Below are positions 12,884 to 25,319 of a stretch of 64,000 nucleotides of DNA, in pieces; the stretch's first letter is position 1; each line of letters starts with the position of its first letter. A program made the position numbers and the translations under genes. The stretch is from Sander lucioperca (lineage: Eukaryota; Chordata; Actinopteri; Perciformes; Percidae), in contig NC_050173.1 in assembly GCF_008315115.2 (NCBI RefSeq), positions 19,663,792 to 19,727,791 of the forward strand, written 5' to 3'. A model generated the notes under the pieces. It searched no databases. It had not been told where the DNA came from and worked only from the letters and a program-made list of their open reading frames with translations.

Positions 12884-15104
12884 GTAGACACACACATGCA
12901 TAAACATGAACAGAAAAAAAGATGCTGATGTGCATGCACTCACAGACACACAAATGATTGCTGTGCATAGAGGGATGTACATACAGTACACACATGCCTT
13001 AGACAGAGGGAAGATTCAATATCTAATTCAGGTACTGTACATGTTCATACATCCTTATGAATGATTTTACAGATGACACACTGAGAGGTAAAAGTCCAAG
13101 CCTTCATATTGACACGCTTCATAGTGCTGCACAGCTGCTCTCGTCCCCCTTCCTTCTCCTCTTCCCCTCTTTCTTCTCTCTCTCTCTATTTCCTTTTACT
13201 TCTTCTCTATATGTCTCCCTTCCCTCTCTCAACTCCAGTCATTATCACAGTGACTCAGACTAGAGCTCATTTCCACATAAGTCCACAGCAGAGAGAGATA
13301 TGGCCAGACAATTACACCCCTCTATGTTTATACAATTAATAATTCATACCTTTCCATCTAATGCAGTCACACTACAGCTGAGGCAACAGGGCTCAGAGCT
13401 GGCAAATAAACGCAAGGTAATCTAGTGTTTAAGCATACCAATATAATTATTGGTGGGAGAGGACAGCCTTGCTGCTCCTTTAACACCAACAAGAGAAAAA
13501 GGCAGAGAAGATGAAAAGAAATAAAGACTGACCTGTGAATGACAGCCGTAATGGGTGAGTGTAACGATTGTGCATTCTCTCCCTACATGCTTTCATTTAT
13601 TAAATCTCATCTAGGATGGAGATCCCTGGGGTGCTCCCCTTTCATGTTTAAAGCATAGAAATCCTGTTCCTTAGGGATTGTTGTTGTACAGAAAAGCTAC
13701 AATAACACATATATACAGTGTTAAATGGACTTACACAAGGTCTAAATAAGTATTTTACTCTAGCATCTTTTTTCCATTCTATGAATGCAATAATCACTCA
13801 ATATACTTATTTCTAAAACAGCTACATCCATTTTGACTAGTTTCATGTTATGAGCACTTCTGAATAAGGCAGATAGATTTTCTGACCCCAAAACAGATTT
13901 GTCACTTCTCAGAAAGAATTACGAAATGAATTACCCAGAATAAGTGACTTGTTTAGGTGGCTAACCTTCAGGCAAAATCTAAAAAATGCAATGGTTGTAT
14001 CCATTGACATTGTACTGTTTCTGTACTGTGAAGCAGTGAATAATCTTACTGCTAAAAAAAGATATACTCAGCTATCTCCCTCTTTCATTACCTAACAATG
14101 TTGGCTTGTAATTAGGAGCCCAACATGTTCTAGTGAGATCTACTTCTCACACATCTGGACATTTCAGAGATCCAATTGACATAACATGACAGTCAGGACC
14201 ATGTAATAAACTCTTTCAGATGTTGACATACGTGTCCCAAAATGGATACATACTGTACTGAGACAAGTGTCAAACTAGCAGGGGGGAATTAGGGAAAAGG
14301 ATATAAAGTTCCGTCTCATCCTCTATGTCTTGGTATCCTCTAGAGAATGTCACTGTGTTTGGATGATGAGGTCATCGCCTCGTTAGCATACAGCATATGA
14401 CAAGGGTGGAATATAAAATTAGAGAAGTTCTGCAGGAAGGGAAGATGAGGTTACTTCTGAAAAATCACTTCTCCACAAAAGTTTTAGAAATGTGTCATGA
14501 AATCCACTTTTGATTATTTTCTTGAAACCAAATCTCATTATATTGGCTGTGAAGGAAGATGCTGCTCGAAATTGAAATCAGCATTATTATTTCTTGTCAA
14601 TTCAAAACAGAACACACAAACAGTGTGGAGCAGAATGCACACACAATCACATATTAATATACATATTCAAACAAATGTATCAATGAGAAATTTGCAGACA
14701 CACAACACACACTAAAGGAGAAGTGAATAGCCAATCAAGCTTTCAAATGACACATGTACACTGGCCTTACTTTCACAGAAACACAAGCATCTTAAAATAC
14801 AAGCAGGTGTGCACCCTGCACTTACAGCGACATGGAACCACTCGCATTCACATATATACAGTACATTTACAAAAACACAGGATCACAAACTCATGCCCAC
14901 ACAATCATACTATAAGGAGGGGTCCCTCCAAGCAGCTACATTTGGAAGCCAAATGTGCCGTCAGTGGCATGAGTGTGCGCTGATGCCAATCTACTCCAAT
15001 CTCCCAGTGCTATGGAACAGGGGAGGCACAAAATCAATGGGACACACCACTCATATTAAGCTTGTTTTGTGAATGCTGACAGCTATTAGAGTTTTAGCCT
15101 ATAG
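12884..15104. other. intron 2, proximal part, nothing recognised
   Basis: Begins with the exon 2 donor and a short CA run. A pyrimidine-rich patch lies at 13140-13240. No element borders seen. Confidence 0.45.
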
Positions 15105-15177
<73 letters not shown>

Positions 15178-15252
15178 TGCATGCGTGCGTGCGTGTGTGT
15201 GTTCGGGTGTGTGTGTGTGCGTTCGGGTGTGTGTGTCTGTGTGTGTGTTTGC
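15105..15252 (+). repeat. compound (TG)n/(TGCG)n microsatellite
   Basis: About 27 TG units change into about eight GTGC/GCGT units and then degenerate TG. Open frames across it in all senses are artefacts of the repeat. Confidence 0.95.
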
Positions 15253-15365
15253 GTGAAAGAGAGAGCGAGAAAGGTAAAATGATGCCATAACGATTTTCCA
15301 GAAGGCAGCTGTCTGGTGTGTGCCAGCCAGTCACCAGACCTCTAGTTCCTACCCTACTGACTGCT

Positions 15366-15366
<1 letters not shown>

Positions 15367-15414
<48 letters not shown>
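15367..15414 (+). repeat. (CA)n microsatellite
   Basis: About 23 CA units, 115 bp downstream of the TG array and complementary to it in the transcript. Confidence 0.95.
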
Positions 15415-15589
15415 GCTGGGCTTTCCATCCATGTATGCGATTGATACTGTATGCGTAACTGTTTTTTAAAGAGGGTATTACATTAGCGATATTATTATTA
15501 TAGTAGTAGGATAAATCAAGCAGGGACAACTTCTGCCTCTGGGCTTTGAAGACAGAATAAGCTGATAAAAACTTTGACATTTTATTTAT

Positions 15590-15915
15590 ATGTGCGCCTT
15601 TCTACTTCTTCTCTCTTTTACCCTCCCTATCTCCATCTTTTACTATCTAATTCTCACCATCCTTCTCGATCTCCCCTTTTTTCCCCTCACTTCGTTCTGT
15701 ATTACTTCTTTTATTTTTACTCTCCCTCCATGCACCTGTTCCCTCTCTTTCTTTCTTTATCTCCCCTTTCCATCACTTCCATTCAATCCTTCCTCCATGC
15801 CACCATGACCCCTGCTCATCCTTTTCTCTCTTCCTTTCGCTGACCTTCCCTACCCCTCACCATCACTCTTCTTCCTCTACTCTCCCTCAAATGTACATTC
15901 TCCCACCTCCTCACT
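15590..15915 (+). repeat. pyrimidine-rich block
   Basis: About 320 bases of dominantly C and T on the + strand (TCTC, CCTTC, TTTTCC runs). Open frames of 72-89 codons here are low-complexity artefacts. Confidence 0.6.
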
Positions 15916-16783
15916 GTCTCTCCTTAGAGCTGGTTCATGTATTAGACCCTGCACATCTCAAGAATGTCAGACAGAGGGAAAAGTGGGCCCACTCCCTTGC
16001 AGCCAAAACCCTTTGGTCTATTTGCACAGAGAGGGGGAGGAAGAGTGAAAGAGCGAGAAAGAGAGACAGCAAGGGCGATAGATAGAAAGAAAGACGTCAG
16101 ATGGCACCTAATGAAATGTAGAGAAGGATTTTTTCCTCACATCTCTTCAACTCAGATTTTCCCAACCACATAGGATCACTAGGTTTGAAAATGGGTGACA
16201 GAAAAAATTTAACATTGATATCAATATTTATTTGATATAATGTTAAACAATTTTAAAATATAACTTTTTATAAACTGTAGTTAATTCTGAGCTGTGTAAT
16301 GCTCTTAAGGTGCAGTTTAGTACAGACCTTAATGAAGCTCAGGGACTTAAGAGACACCTTAATGTGGTCCAATCTTTGGTTCGCCTGGTCTCCTTGTGTA
16401 ATAATGCTTGTATAACATCAATCCTGTTATGCACATTCAAGTTATAGACATCATTTTTTCAGGACAACCTGGGCTATCAGGATATGTATGCTGCAGGAAT
16501 GTCATATGAATGTATAAATTGTTATAAGACTATAAAGACAAAAGAAAAGACTAAACGGAAATTGAATCTCACAGAAATTTATTGAATTGTTTTCCCATAG
16601 AAATCCATACGCTTTTATGCAAAAATATAGTTGTGTCATCTTCAATGCATTTTCGGTCTGCTATTAGACATCCGTAGGCCAAATCACACTCATTCACACT
16701 CAACTTCCATGGCTTCGTTCTGGCGTCTCTTTATCTATCTGCCAGGACCTTCCAATACACACACACACACACACGCACACACG

Positions 16784-16835
<52 letters not shown>

Positions 16836-17004
16836 CACACACAGTAAACAAGGCCCTCCTGTCGGATCTCTATTCGCTGAGCAAGCTCTTTCCTGATATG
16901 ACTTAATGTGATTGATCGACACAGCTGTCAGTCAAAGCATCACCAACCAAAATGGCACCCAGCTAATGTGAGTACATCGTTTTTATACAAAAAGATGAGT
17001 AAAT
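15916..17004. other. intron 2 sequence with one (CA)n array
   Basis: Contains a (CA)n array with CG interruptions at 16757-16843 and a short purine-rich run near 16030-16095. Otherwise nothing recognised. Confidence 0.6.
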
Positions 17005-17826
17005 AGGGGGTTTTCATGACGCGTCATCAGACCAGAAGTCGCCATATTGGAGGTACTCCGCATCACAACAAAGCACAGGCGCTGAAGTAGATCCCGAACG
17101 GCGTCAAGGAAAATGGTTAATTATTGCCGTGTTTTAGGTTGTACCAATAGGTCAGACTGAGAAAAACTTTTGGAATATTATCGACTTCCAAATTATTATT
17201 AATTTAATATTAATATTATATTAAATTAAATATTATTATTAAAAACCAGATAGAGGAATGCCAGAAGTTATCAGAGGAAAGGAGGCGTTTGTGGTTGGCA
17301 AAGCTCAACCAGGATCTACGAGGGAAAAATCTGTCTTTTTCGGTCTTTGAAATGAAAATAAATGATTGAGAGTCACTTGGCTACACCTTGAGTATCGCAA
17401 TAATATCATACAGTTAAGGTTAGGTTGATTAAAGATGTTATTGCATTACTTACTTTGGCCTTCACAACACAACGGTCGTTAATGACTTGGTACTGGTAGT
17501 TGACTATATCGGTATATGCAACTGAAGGAAGAATCACCGGGTCGTCATTGGTCCAAGAAGAGGGAGCCAACTTGTAGGGATCTGCACCACCAGTAAACTG
17601 TAATTTCTCAAAATATCGCGCCTTTTTTGTGGTCCAAGTCCTTCCATGCCTTTGCATCTTGGACGCGTTTTGATGAGCTTTTCTGTTGTTTAGACATAAA
17701 GTATTAAAGTATCCAAAGTGCACAATACTCCATTACTCCATTCAGTTGTTTACACCGAGTGCCTCCAATATGGCCGTGCATCTAGGTTACCGTTCAGAAC
17801 GTGACGTCGGTGAAAACCCTCTATAC
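17005..17826. mobile_element. THAP-domain DNA transposon relic with converging gene fragments
   Basis: The ends are inverted repeats: GGGGGTTTTCATGACG at the left, and its counterpart GTGAAAACCCTC at 17809-17822; both ends also carry GCCATATTGGAGG a little further in (17040 and, inverted, 17761). On the + strand 17112-17334 encodes a broken THAP zinc-finger: MVNYCRVLGCTNRSD, a stop, EKLLEYYRLP-like text in another register, then after an AT-rich interruption NQIEECQKLSEERRR and LWLAKLNQDLRGKN. On the minus strand 17723-17406 encodes a different piece (GGADPYKLAPSSW, DDPVILPSVAYTDIVNY) like proteins I associate with THAP/YqaJ-bearing fish elements. The two fragments face each other. Dead: stops, deletions. 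Target duplication is not clear. Confidence 0.6.
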
Positions 17827-19093
17827 AGTAAATAGCCGGTAAACCCACTGAAGTTTCAGGACAGATTACTAAGCTTCTGGAAGCACTTGTTTTAAAGGTC
17901 CAGCTGTTAGCTAAAAAGCTAAAAACACAGCGAGAGCCTTGGTCGCGGAGCAAAGCGGAGATTACGTGAGTTGATTTTTGAATTCATATTTATTTAATTA
18001 TTTTACAAAGACACCACTGTAATTCCATGATGGATTAAAAAGCTTCTGGATGGCCTACAATTGTTGGAGGACCTCGTTGAAACTGCGCATTTCTCTGCTT
18101 CTAAACAAAAAAAAGTAAGTCTTTGCACTGTATTGATCTGGAGAAAGATTTTATACATGATATAACAGTAAAATATGTAGTTTTGTCATCGCCGGAGACA
18201 CCGCCGTCTTGACAGTTCAACACAGGAATGGCCAAAATGTATGCTACAGAAGCCAACATATCTTACTTTAAATTCCTAGTATGCATGAAGCTCCAAAAAA
18301 CCTTTCCTTAGATCTTCTATGCATGGTAAACCATGTCTTTCAAACCCCCAGTTGGAAAACAGGCTTTCTATTCAAAATGTGTAGTATCCAAACCGGACCT
18401 GAGATTCCTTAATGAGGTCAGTAATTTCTTAGACTTGGCAAATCTCCTCCAGAGCCACAGAGGACATTATACAACTGCTTTCATGGGCTGGGTAACACTT
18501 CCTGTGACTAAACATAATAATAATATAATATAAATGGTGGAATGCCACTTCAACAACAGATTGTAAAATTATGCCACACTCAAATTGACATGAGACTTTT
18601 ACAACTCTTGGACCATGGGCATTTTTGCACTTAAAAACAGTCATGTGTCAGAAAAAGGTGTGAAAAACTCTGCATTAACTTGTAATATAAGAGTGATGAG
18701 CTCCATATAGTTTTTCAATAGTGACACAGCAACCACATGAGCTGTGATCTGCATCCCACACAAGGCTGTGTTCAGTGCTGCTAGCTGAAGACAGTTGCCC
18801 TGTGGATATAGGTTAAAATAGAAGAAGCATGGAGAGGGTGAAGCAAAAGAGAGAGGAGGAGGTGTGAAGATGTACAGAGAGGAGGTGATGGAGGAATGGA
18901 AGACATGGGGAGGTGAAAGAAGGGTTCTCGGAAGAGTGAAAACAGACAGAATTGGACTAATGGAACAATGTTAAAGCCATACGTGATGTGCTGTGTATGG
19001 GAGACAATTTGAGCCAAGATAGTGTAAATACTGAATTTCTGCATCAAATTCTACAGAGGGATCTCAGATTTCAAGTCTTGTGTAATCACAAAA

Positions 19094-19096
<3 letters not shown>
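17827..19096. other. intron 2 sequence without recognised content
   Basis: Short repeated string AAGCTTCTGGA occurs at 17870 and 18041. No coding content recognised. Confidence 0.45.

Positions 19097-19141
<45 letters not shown>
19097..19141 (+). repeat. (AT)n microsatellite
   Basis: About 22 AT units after an A run. Confidence 0.95.
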
Positions 19142-19144
<3 letters not shown>

Positions 19145-19394
19145 CAAATTGCCATGTGGGTGCATTTTATTATTTCTGCCACCATGGAAACTGCACCTAG
19201 TAATGGCCGTATTTTGACATAGCCTTATTTTATAGAAAACATGTCATAAAGTGATGTGGGCTTTGGACAGAGCCAAGCATACAGGAGAACAATGAATACC
19301 TTTTGTGTGAAGAAAATAATAGAGAAATGGGTGGGTTGGTTAGGGACTCAAATCACTAACACGTGGTCACTGATCTTTATATTCCATTTTCTTT

Positions 19395-19397
<3 letters not shown>

Positions 19398-19440
<43 letters not shown>

Positions 19441-19660
19441 GTCTCTCTTATCCCTCTTAATGTGTTTTTCTCTTCTCTGCTCTGTCTAGTTTCTTTCTGT
19501 CCTCCCATCAAATCATTGTCTTCCCTTTCTTCCTCTCCATCTCATTTTCCCCCCATACACTTTCTATTTTCTACAGTAACATTCTCAATCCCACACTTCA
19601 TTTTCTCAGCCTGTCCCCTCTTTCTTTGCAGACCTCATTATCTTTTCTTTTTTTTTGTTC
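19398..19660 (+). repeat. (TC)n array and pyrimidine-rich block
   Basis: About 20 CT units at 19398-19438 followed by a further 220 bases of C/T-rich sequence. Open frames on the + strand are low-complexity. Confidence 0.8.
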
Positions 19661-21253
19661 ACTCACATTCCCACCCTGAAAAATATTTTCCAAAGTTTAG
19701 CTAAAGTTTTAAAAAGTTGCACTTTATCCCTCCTCATTCAAACAAAGGACGTCACAGTACTGCAGTACAACTGTGCTCTCTCTGCCTTGCTGCACAATTT
19801 ACCACTTTCCACCCTCCCTTTCCACCCATTGCTTTTCACTCTCTGTCATCTGGCAAAGTTGTTTGATGTCTCTAGTCGTTGCAGTCATCCATCGATAATG
19901 GCGGTCCGCTCCTAATTAAATTACTCTGTCTTCATCCGCTCCCTTTGCTCCATGACAGAAAGATGAAGTACAAGCAGAGGGCTAACCAGCTGTTTTCTCT
20001 CTGCTCCCTTTTTCCGACAGCCTAGCATCTTAATTAATTAAGATATTTTACTTTGTGTTAATGTGGTTGTTATGAAAAGCAGCAACTTTGATAAACATAC
20101 TCTTACATGTTCTCTCAGGTGCTGGAACACACAAACATAATGAAAGTGTTTAAACACGCATGTGCAGAACAAATTCTGTTATGTGTACGCGCCCACCCAC
20201 ACACTCTCCCACACTGACAGTAAGACAGAGGAGAGATGTTCTCTTGTTTGATGCTCTGCTTTGCCTTCACTTTTGTTTGTGTGTCATGCCTGTCACCAAC
20301 TGCCCGTCACTTGTCCAGAATCACACTGTGTCGCCGTTACTCATGCTCAGAACTCTGGTCTTTCCTTCTGTGTTCTTAAAAATCTCCTTTTTGTACTCTC
20401 TCACACATTTTTCACTTGTTCACTTTCTCTTTTGTTCCTGCTGTTGCTCTTTCTTGCTCACTTGCTCTTTCTGCTTTCCCCCGCCGCTGTTCACTCTTTT
20501 CTCTCGTCTGACTCATTTTTTACCCTCAGTTCTGTAAAAGCCATCTAGCCAGTCACGCAGTAGAATTAAACGTCCAATTTTTCCCAGCTGGGCCATAAAA
20601 GTTAAAAGTATTTTTTGTATCATTACACACACATGTACATATACATGTACAGATGGTCACACTCCAGTTTAAATTTGTTTTCACAGTTTTACTTTTTCTG
20701 GATTATACATGCTACAGTATACTGTATGTATGTTTTCACGTTAACTCACCACAAGTGCTGGACAGCCTTGTGACTTGTCCAGTTAGGTGAGCTCTTATCA
20801 TCTATATATATATAAAGTCTAAGAAGAGATGAACAGAGGAGAAAAAAGACTGCTGGTTGGTTCAAGTTCAAAGCAGCCAAAGGGAGCTTTCATACTTTCA
20901 TTTGTGTGTGTGGTCTGGTCTAATGTCTCATAGCTGAGGGTTACTTGAACAGTGTGAACTGAGGTGTGTGAGTTGTGATACAAGACAAATATACACACAT
21001 TAGTTGATTCAAAAGGCAGCCATTTTTGGCAATGGCTCCCAGAGGGCACTTCCTGGTTTGATTTTTTTCCCATTATGTTCCCCTGCCTTTCCTTAGTCAG
21101 CGCATTGCTGTTGGTACATCCATCCATGCCCCCCATCAATTTACTTTTAGTGGCTTTTACTAAATGTTCATTGTTATTGGTTTTGATGAAAAATGGGCAA
21201 TAACTGGCTTCGTATGGTCACTTTGTTTGCAGCCTACAGAAACTGCTTTCATA
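19661..21253. other. intron 2 sequence, partly pyrimidine-rich
   Basis: A second C/T-rich stretch lies at about 20340-20535. Frames of 95-125 codons there have only leucine/serine/cysteine-rich composition and no motif. Confidence 0.45.
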
Positions 21254-22423
21254 CGGTGGCTGACAGGGGCAATCGCCCTGCAACTTAAGAAAACACAAGC
21301 AAATAGACAAAACACAAGCAAATTAAGAAAACAACTTCATTAATTTGACAACACATAAAAAAAACGATGCAAAAAGAAAAGCACACAAACCCCGAAAAAA
21401 GAAGCGATGCAAAAAGAAAAACAACTTCATTAATTTGACAACACATGCGCAGCATTCAGCAAACGCGCTGCAAATACACACAACACAACCAAATACATAA
21501 ACGCGCTGCACATACACACAACACAACCAAATACACAAACGCGCTGCAAATAAAAAACGATGCAAAAAGAAAAGCACACAAACCCCGAAAACAAATGCAA
21601 CAAAAAAACGCTGCAGATCCAGATTTCACAACGGAAGTTCTCCAGACCTCTAGAGGGAGCAGCTAGTGGAACAGCATGATTTTCAACCCCACGGGGAGCA
21701 CTCTGCCTTTTTATTAGAGTCGGGTATGGCTGCATAGGAAAAAGAGAACTCCCGTCTCATGCCCTCCCGTCCATAGACTGTATATTAAATTCATATTATT
21801 ATTAATTAGCTTCGACTTTTCAAAACAAAAGCTCGCAGTGGTCCACTATGTCTTCGTACTTTGGTGTGTTGGATGTTTGTGAACTAAACAGTACGGCAAT
21901 CATGCTAATGAATACAATAACTTTTTCAGCAGATGTGTTACTTACAACACGGAGTTAGCAAAGCAGTTTTGTGTTTAATTGCGGGCGGGATTTATTCAGT
22001 TTGATAAATCCCACGGTATTGGCTGGTTTACTAAACAGGGAGGGACTATAAATCCTGTCTGTTTTTTGTTTTTTGTATTTCAAGAGTGAATTGCTCCACA
22101 ATATGAATACAGATTGCTCACTTATTTTGTTGGTAACCGTTGTTGTATAATCACAATATTACACTTGAGGGGTCCTATACTTCAGTAATTTTGGACCTCG
22201 AAATTAAACCCTCTCATGTAATATGGCTTAAACAAACGTCAATGTTAAACACTGATGCAGTTTTAAATGTTTTATTACCACGAGTTTACAGACGACTCTG
22301 CTGATGAGTATCAGCTGGGACCTGAGCCGAGACACACCCACCAAATGAGAGCAAACACATAGACTTAATATTTACAGTCTATCATCTCACAGTTGCACAC
22401 CGTTCTGAGATTGAACGTGTCCT

Positions 22424-22457
<34 letters not shown>

Positions 22458-23151
22458 CCCCGTGGGGTCGAAAATCACGCTGTTCCGGGCGCCCGGTTAG
22501 CTCAGTTGGTAGAGCGGGCACCCATATATAGAGGTTTACTCCTCAACGCAGCGGGCCTGGGTTTGACTCCGACGTGCGGCCCTTTGCTGCATGTCATTCC
22601 CCCCCTCTCTCTCTCCTCTTTCATGTCTTCTGCTGTCCTATCAAAATAAAGGCTGAAAATGCCCAAAACATAATAAAAAAAAAAAAAAAAGAAAATCATG
22701 CTGTTCCACTTAGCTGCTCCCTCTAGAGGTCTGGAGAACTTCTGTTGTGTAATCTGGATCTGCAGCGTTTTTTTTTTGTTGCATTTGTTTTCGGGGTTTG
22801 TGTGCTTTTCTTTTTGCATCGTTTTTTATTTGCAGCGCGTTTGTGTATTTGCTTGTGTTGTGTGTATTTGCAGCGCGTTTGCTGAATGCCTCGCATGTGT
22901 TGTCAAATTAATGAAGTTGTTTTTCTTTTTGCATCGCTTCTTTTTTCAGGGTTTGTGTGCTTTTCTTTTTGCATCATTTTTTATTTGCAGCGCGTTTATG
23001 TATTTGGTTGTGTTGTGGTATTTGCAGCGCGTTTGCTGAATGCTGCGCATGTGTTATCAAATTAATGAAGTTGTTTTCTTAATTTGCTTGTGTTTTGTCT
23101 ATTTGCTTGTGTTTTCTTAAGTTGCAGGGCGTTTGCCCCTGTTGGCCACCG
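21254..23151. mobile_element. 1.9-kb foldback element with long inverted arms and TA duplication
   Basis: CGGTGGCTGACAGGGGCAA at 21254 is mirrored by a CGTTTGCCCCTGTTGGCCACC end finishing at 23151, each bordered by TA (21252-21253, 23152-23153). The inverted arms run about 450 bp (21254-21710 and 22455-23151) and contain tandem short units such as ACGCGCTGCAAATACACA and GATGCAAAAAGAAAAGC. The central 740 bp (about 21711-22454) is not coding. A SINE at 22487-22690 sits in the right arm. The open frames rich in CSAF/CVVCIC are readings of the arm repeats. Confidence 0.8.
22487..22690 (+). mobile_element. tRNA-derived SINE in the foldback element
   Basis: Head GGTTAGCTCAGTTGGTAGAG (A box) and GGGTTTGACTCC (B-box-like), body GCGGCCCTTTGCTGCATGTC, tail of A. 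Flanked by 17-bp copies of GAAAATCACGCTGTTCC (22470-22486) and, with one change, 22691-22707. Confidence 0.92.
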
Positions 23152-23153
23152 TA

Positions 23154-23184
23154 CTTTTATGCCAACAATGGATACAAACTTTTG

Positions 23185-23218
<34 letters not shown>

Positions 23219-23614
23219 ATGTTAATACACAAATACATTTATATGCACTGTTATGCTTGTGTGTGAGAATATTTGTTGTCCTAATCAGTACTGATATCAG
23301 TACGATACCCCTAGAACACACACTCGAACTGTGCTACCACTGCACAGTTATCTGTGTCATCACAGATAGCTCAAACCTTGTTTTGCAAGCTTGGAGAAAC
23401 TCCAGCGATGTTTTTCATCTTCAGTTGGCTCCTTTTATCTCAGAAGGATCCTCTCGGTGTGAATTCCATTTGGCCAGTGCTGCTGACCTGTGAAGGGCAC
23501 CGCACAGGAACATTTTCACCGGGGTAGCTTTCAGGTAGCAGATTTATCTGATTTCTGACATGCTGCTTGTTCAAAATGCCAGTGTCTGTGTTGCCACAGG
23601 AACTGGTCCCAATA
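23154..23614. other. intron 2 sequence with a short (TG)n array
   Basis: TG array at 23190-23219; otherwise nothing recognised. Confidence 0.6.
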
Positions 23615-25205
23615 CAGTGGGTATAGAAAAGAATCACCCCCCTTTAAAATAATCACATTTTGTTGCTTTGCAGCCTGTAATGAAGACAGACACAGTTTTT
23701 GTTTCATTCAGCTGTATTTACTCAGTGCAACTTATAACATCCAAGTGAAAGATATAACACCAACATGTCAGAAATAAAAAAATAAAAAAAACATAATCAC
23801 TGAGTTGGAAAAAGGATCACCCCCTTGTTTCAGTATTTTGTTGAACCACCTTTTGCTTTAATTACAGCCTTTAGTCTGTTGGGATATGTCTCTACTAACT
23901 TTGCACATCTAGATGTTGCAATATTTGACCACTCTTCTTTGCAGAACTGCTCAAGTTCAGTTAAATTTGATGGTGACCATTTGTGTACTGCTGTCTTCAA
24001 GTCATTCCACAGATTTTCAATGGGGTTTAAGTCTGGGCTCTGACTAGACCATGCAAGGACATTCACCCTTTTCTCCTTCAACCACTGTGTGGTCAGTTTT
24101 GCTGTGTGCTTTGGGTCATTGTCATGTTGGAAGGTAAATCTTCTTCCCATTGACAACTTTCTGGCAGAGAACAGCAGATTTTCCTCAAGAATTTGACAGT
24201 ATTTTGCCCCATCCATTTTTCCTTCTATCCTGACAAGTGCTCCAGTCCCTGCTGCAGAGAAACAACCCCATAACATGATATTACCACCTCCATGCTTTAC
24301 TGTAGGAATGGTGTTATTTGGATGGTGAGCTGTATTGGATTTTCGCCAGACATATCATTCGGCCAAATAATTCAATTTTAGTCTCATCTGACCATAACAC
24401 CTTTTTCCACGTGGCCTTAGAATCTTCAAGGTGCGTTTGGCAAAGCTCAGTCGTGACTGCATGTGGCCTTTCTTAAGGAGTGGCTTTTTTCTTGCAACCC
24501 TCCCATACCAGCCACATTTGTGGAGAAGTTGTGATATTGTTGTCACATGCACACAATGACCACTCTTTGTCATGAATTCCTGCAACTGCTTCAGAGTTGC
24601 TGTAGGCCTCTTGGTAGCCTCTCTGACCAGTTTCCTCCTGGCTCTTTCATCCAATTTGGAGTGACGTCCTGACCCAGGGAGGGTCTGTGTTGTACCAAAT
24701 ACCTTCCACTTCTTAATAATAGACTTCACTGTGCTTCTAGGCATTGATAAAGCCTTTGAATTTTTTTTGTATCCATCTCCTGACTTGTGCCTGTCCACAA
24801 CTTTATCCCGGAGATCTTTTGACAATGCCTTGCCACCCATAGTTGATTGTTTTCTTCAGTTGCACTACCAAGGACTGAAATGTTTCAGGAAAAACTTGTT
24901 TCATGCTGAGCTAATCAAAATGACCACAGCTGATCACAGTTGAAAGTCAATTGGCTTTGTGTACTATTGAGAAGGTGATTAACTACACCTGGTTGGGTTT
25001 ACAAGTCATTTTAGGAGGGGGGGTGATTCTTTTTCCAACTCAGTGATTCTGTTGACAAGTTGGTATTATATCTTTCACTTGGATCTTATAAGTTGTAAAT
25101 ACAGCTGAATAAAACAAAAATTGTTTTTGTCCGTTTTCATGTCAGGCTGCAAAGCAACAAAATGTGATTATTTTAAAGGGGGGTGATTCTTTTCTATACC
25201 CACTG
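23615..25205 (-). mobile_element. Tc1-type transposon with frameshifted transposase
   Basis: Ends CAGTGGGTATAGAAAAGAAT at 23615 and its inverse finishing at 25205, flanked by TA (23613-23614, 25206-25207). Each arm has inner and outer copies of a direct repeat like GAATCACCCCC (outer about 23630, inner about 23815; mirrored near 25020 and 25185), the IR/DR layout of Sleeping Beauty-like elements. Length 1591 bp. Confidence 0.9.
23830..24840 (-). pseudogene. Tc1 transposase, broken
   Basis: The N-terminal paired-like DNA-binding half reads from 24840 (MGGKALSKDLRDKVVDRHKS, then KALSMPRSTVKSIIKKWK) and loses frame near 24420. A stretch near 24380-24280 has stops, and the C-terminal catalytic half is open again at 24276-23830 (LWGCFSAAGTG, FQHDNDPKH with the second catalytic Asp, SPDLNPIENLW with the catalytic Glu). 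At least two frame changes separate the halves, so no functional protein is expected. The first catalytic Asp falls in the damaged zone. Relative to the intact copy at 54739-55761 it is a different subfamily. Confidence 0.9.
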
Positions 25206-25319
25206 TATAAATGCATTATGAGGATATACTGTAGAGTAGCCATAGGGGATAGAGGTTTTCCTTACAGACAGATTTCAAGCCATTAGCCATTGCAGAATGG
25301 GCTGATAAATTCAAGTATA

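Noticed and set aside
15086..15580. 164-codon minus frame with His-Thr repeats
   Set aside because: Reading of TG/CA microsatellites.
22487..22690. Possible tRNA gene (A and B boxes)
   Set aside because: Boxes too far apart for a cloverleaf, followed by a SINE body, A-tail and target duplication. The same applies at 1354-1552 and 56131-56256.
21323..23039. Cysteine-rich frames of 84-113 codons
   Set aside because: Readings of the tandem units in the foldback arms; appear on both strands symmetrically.
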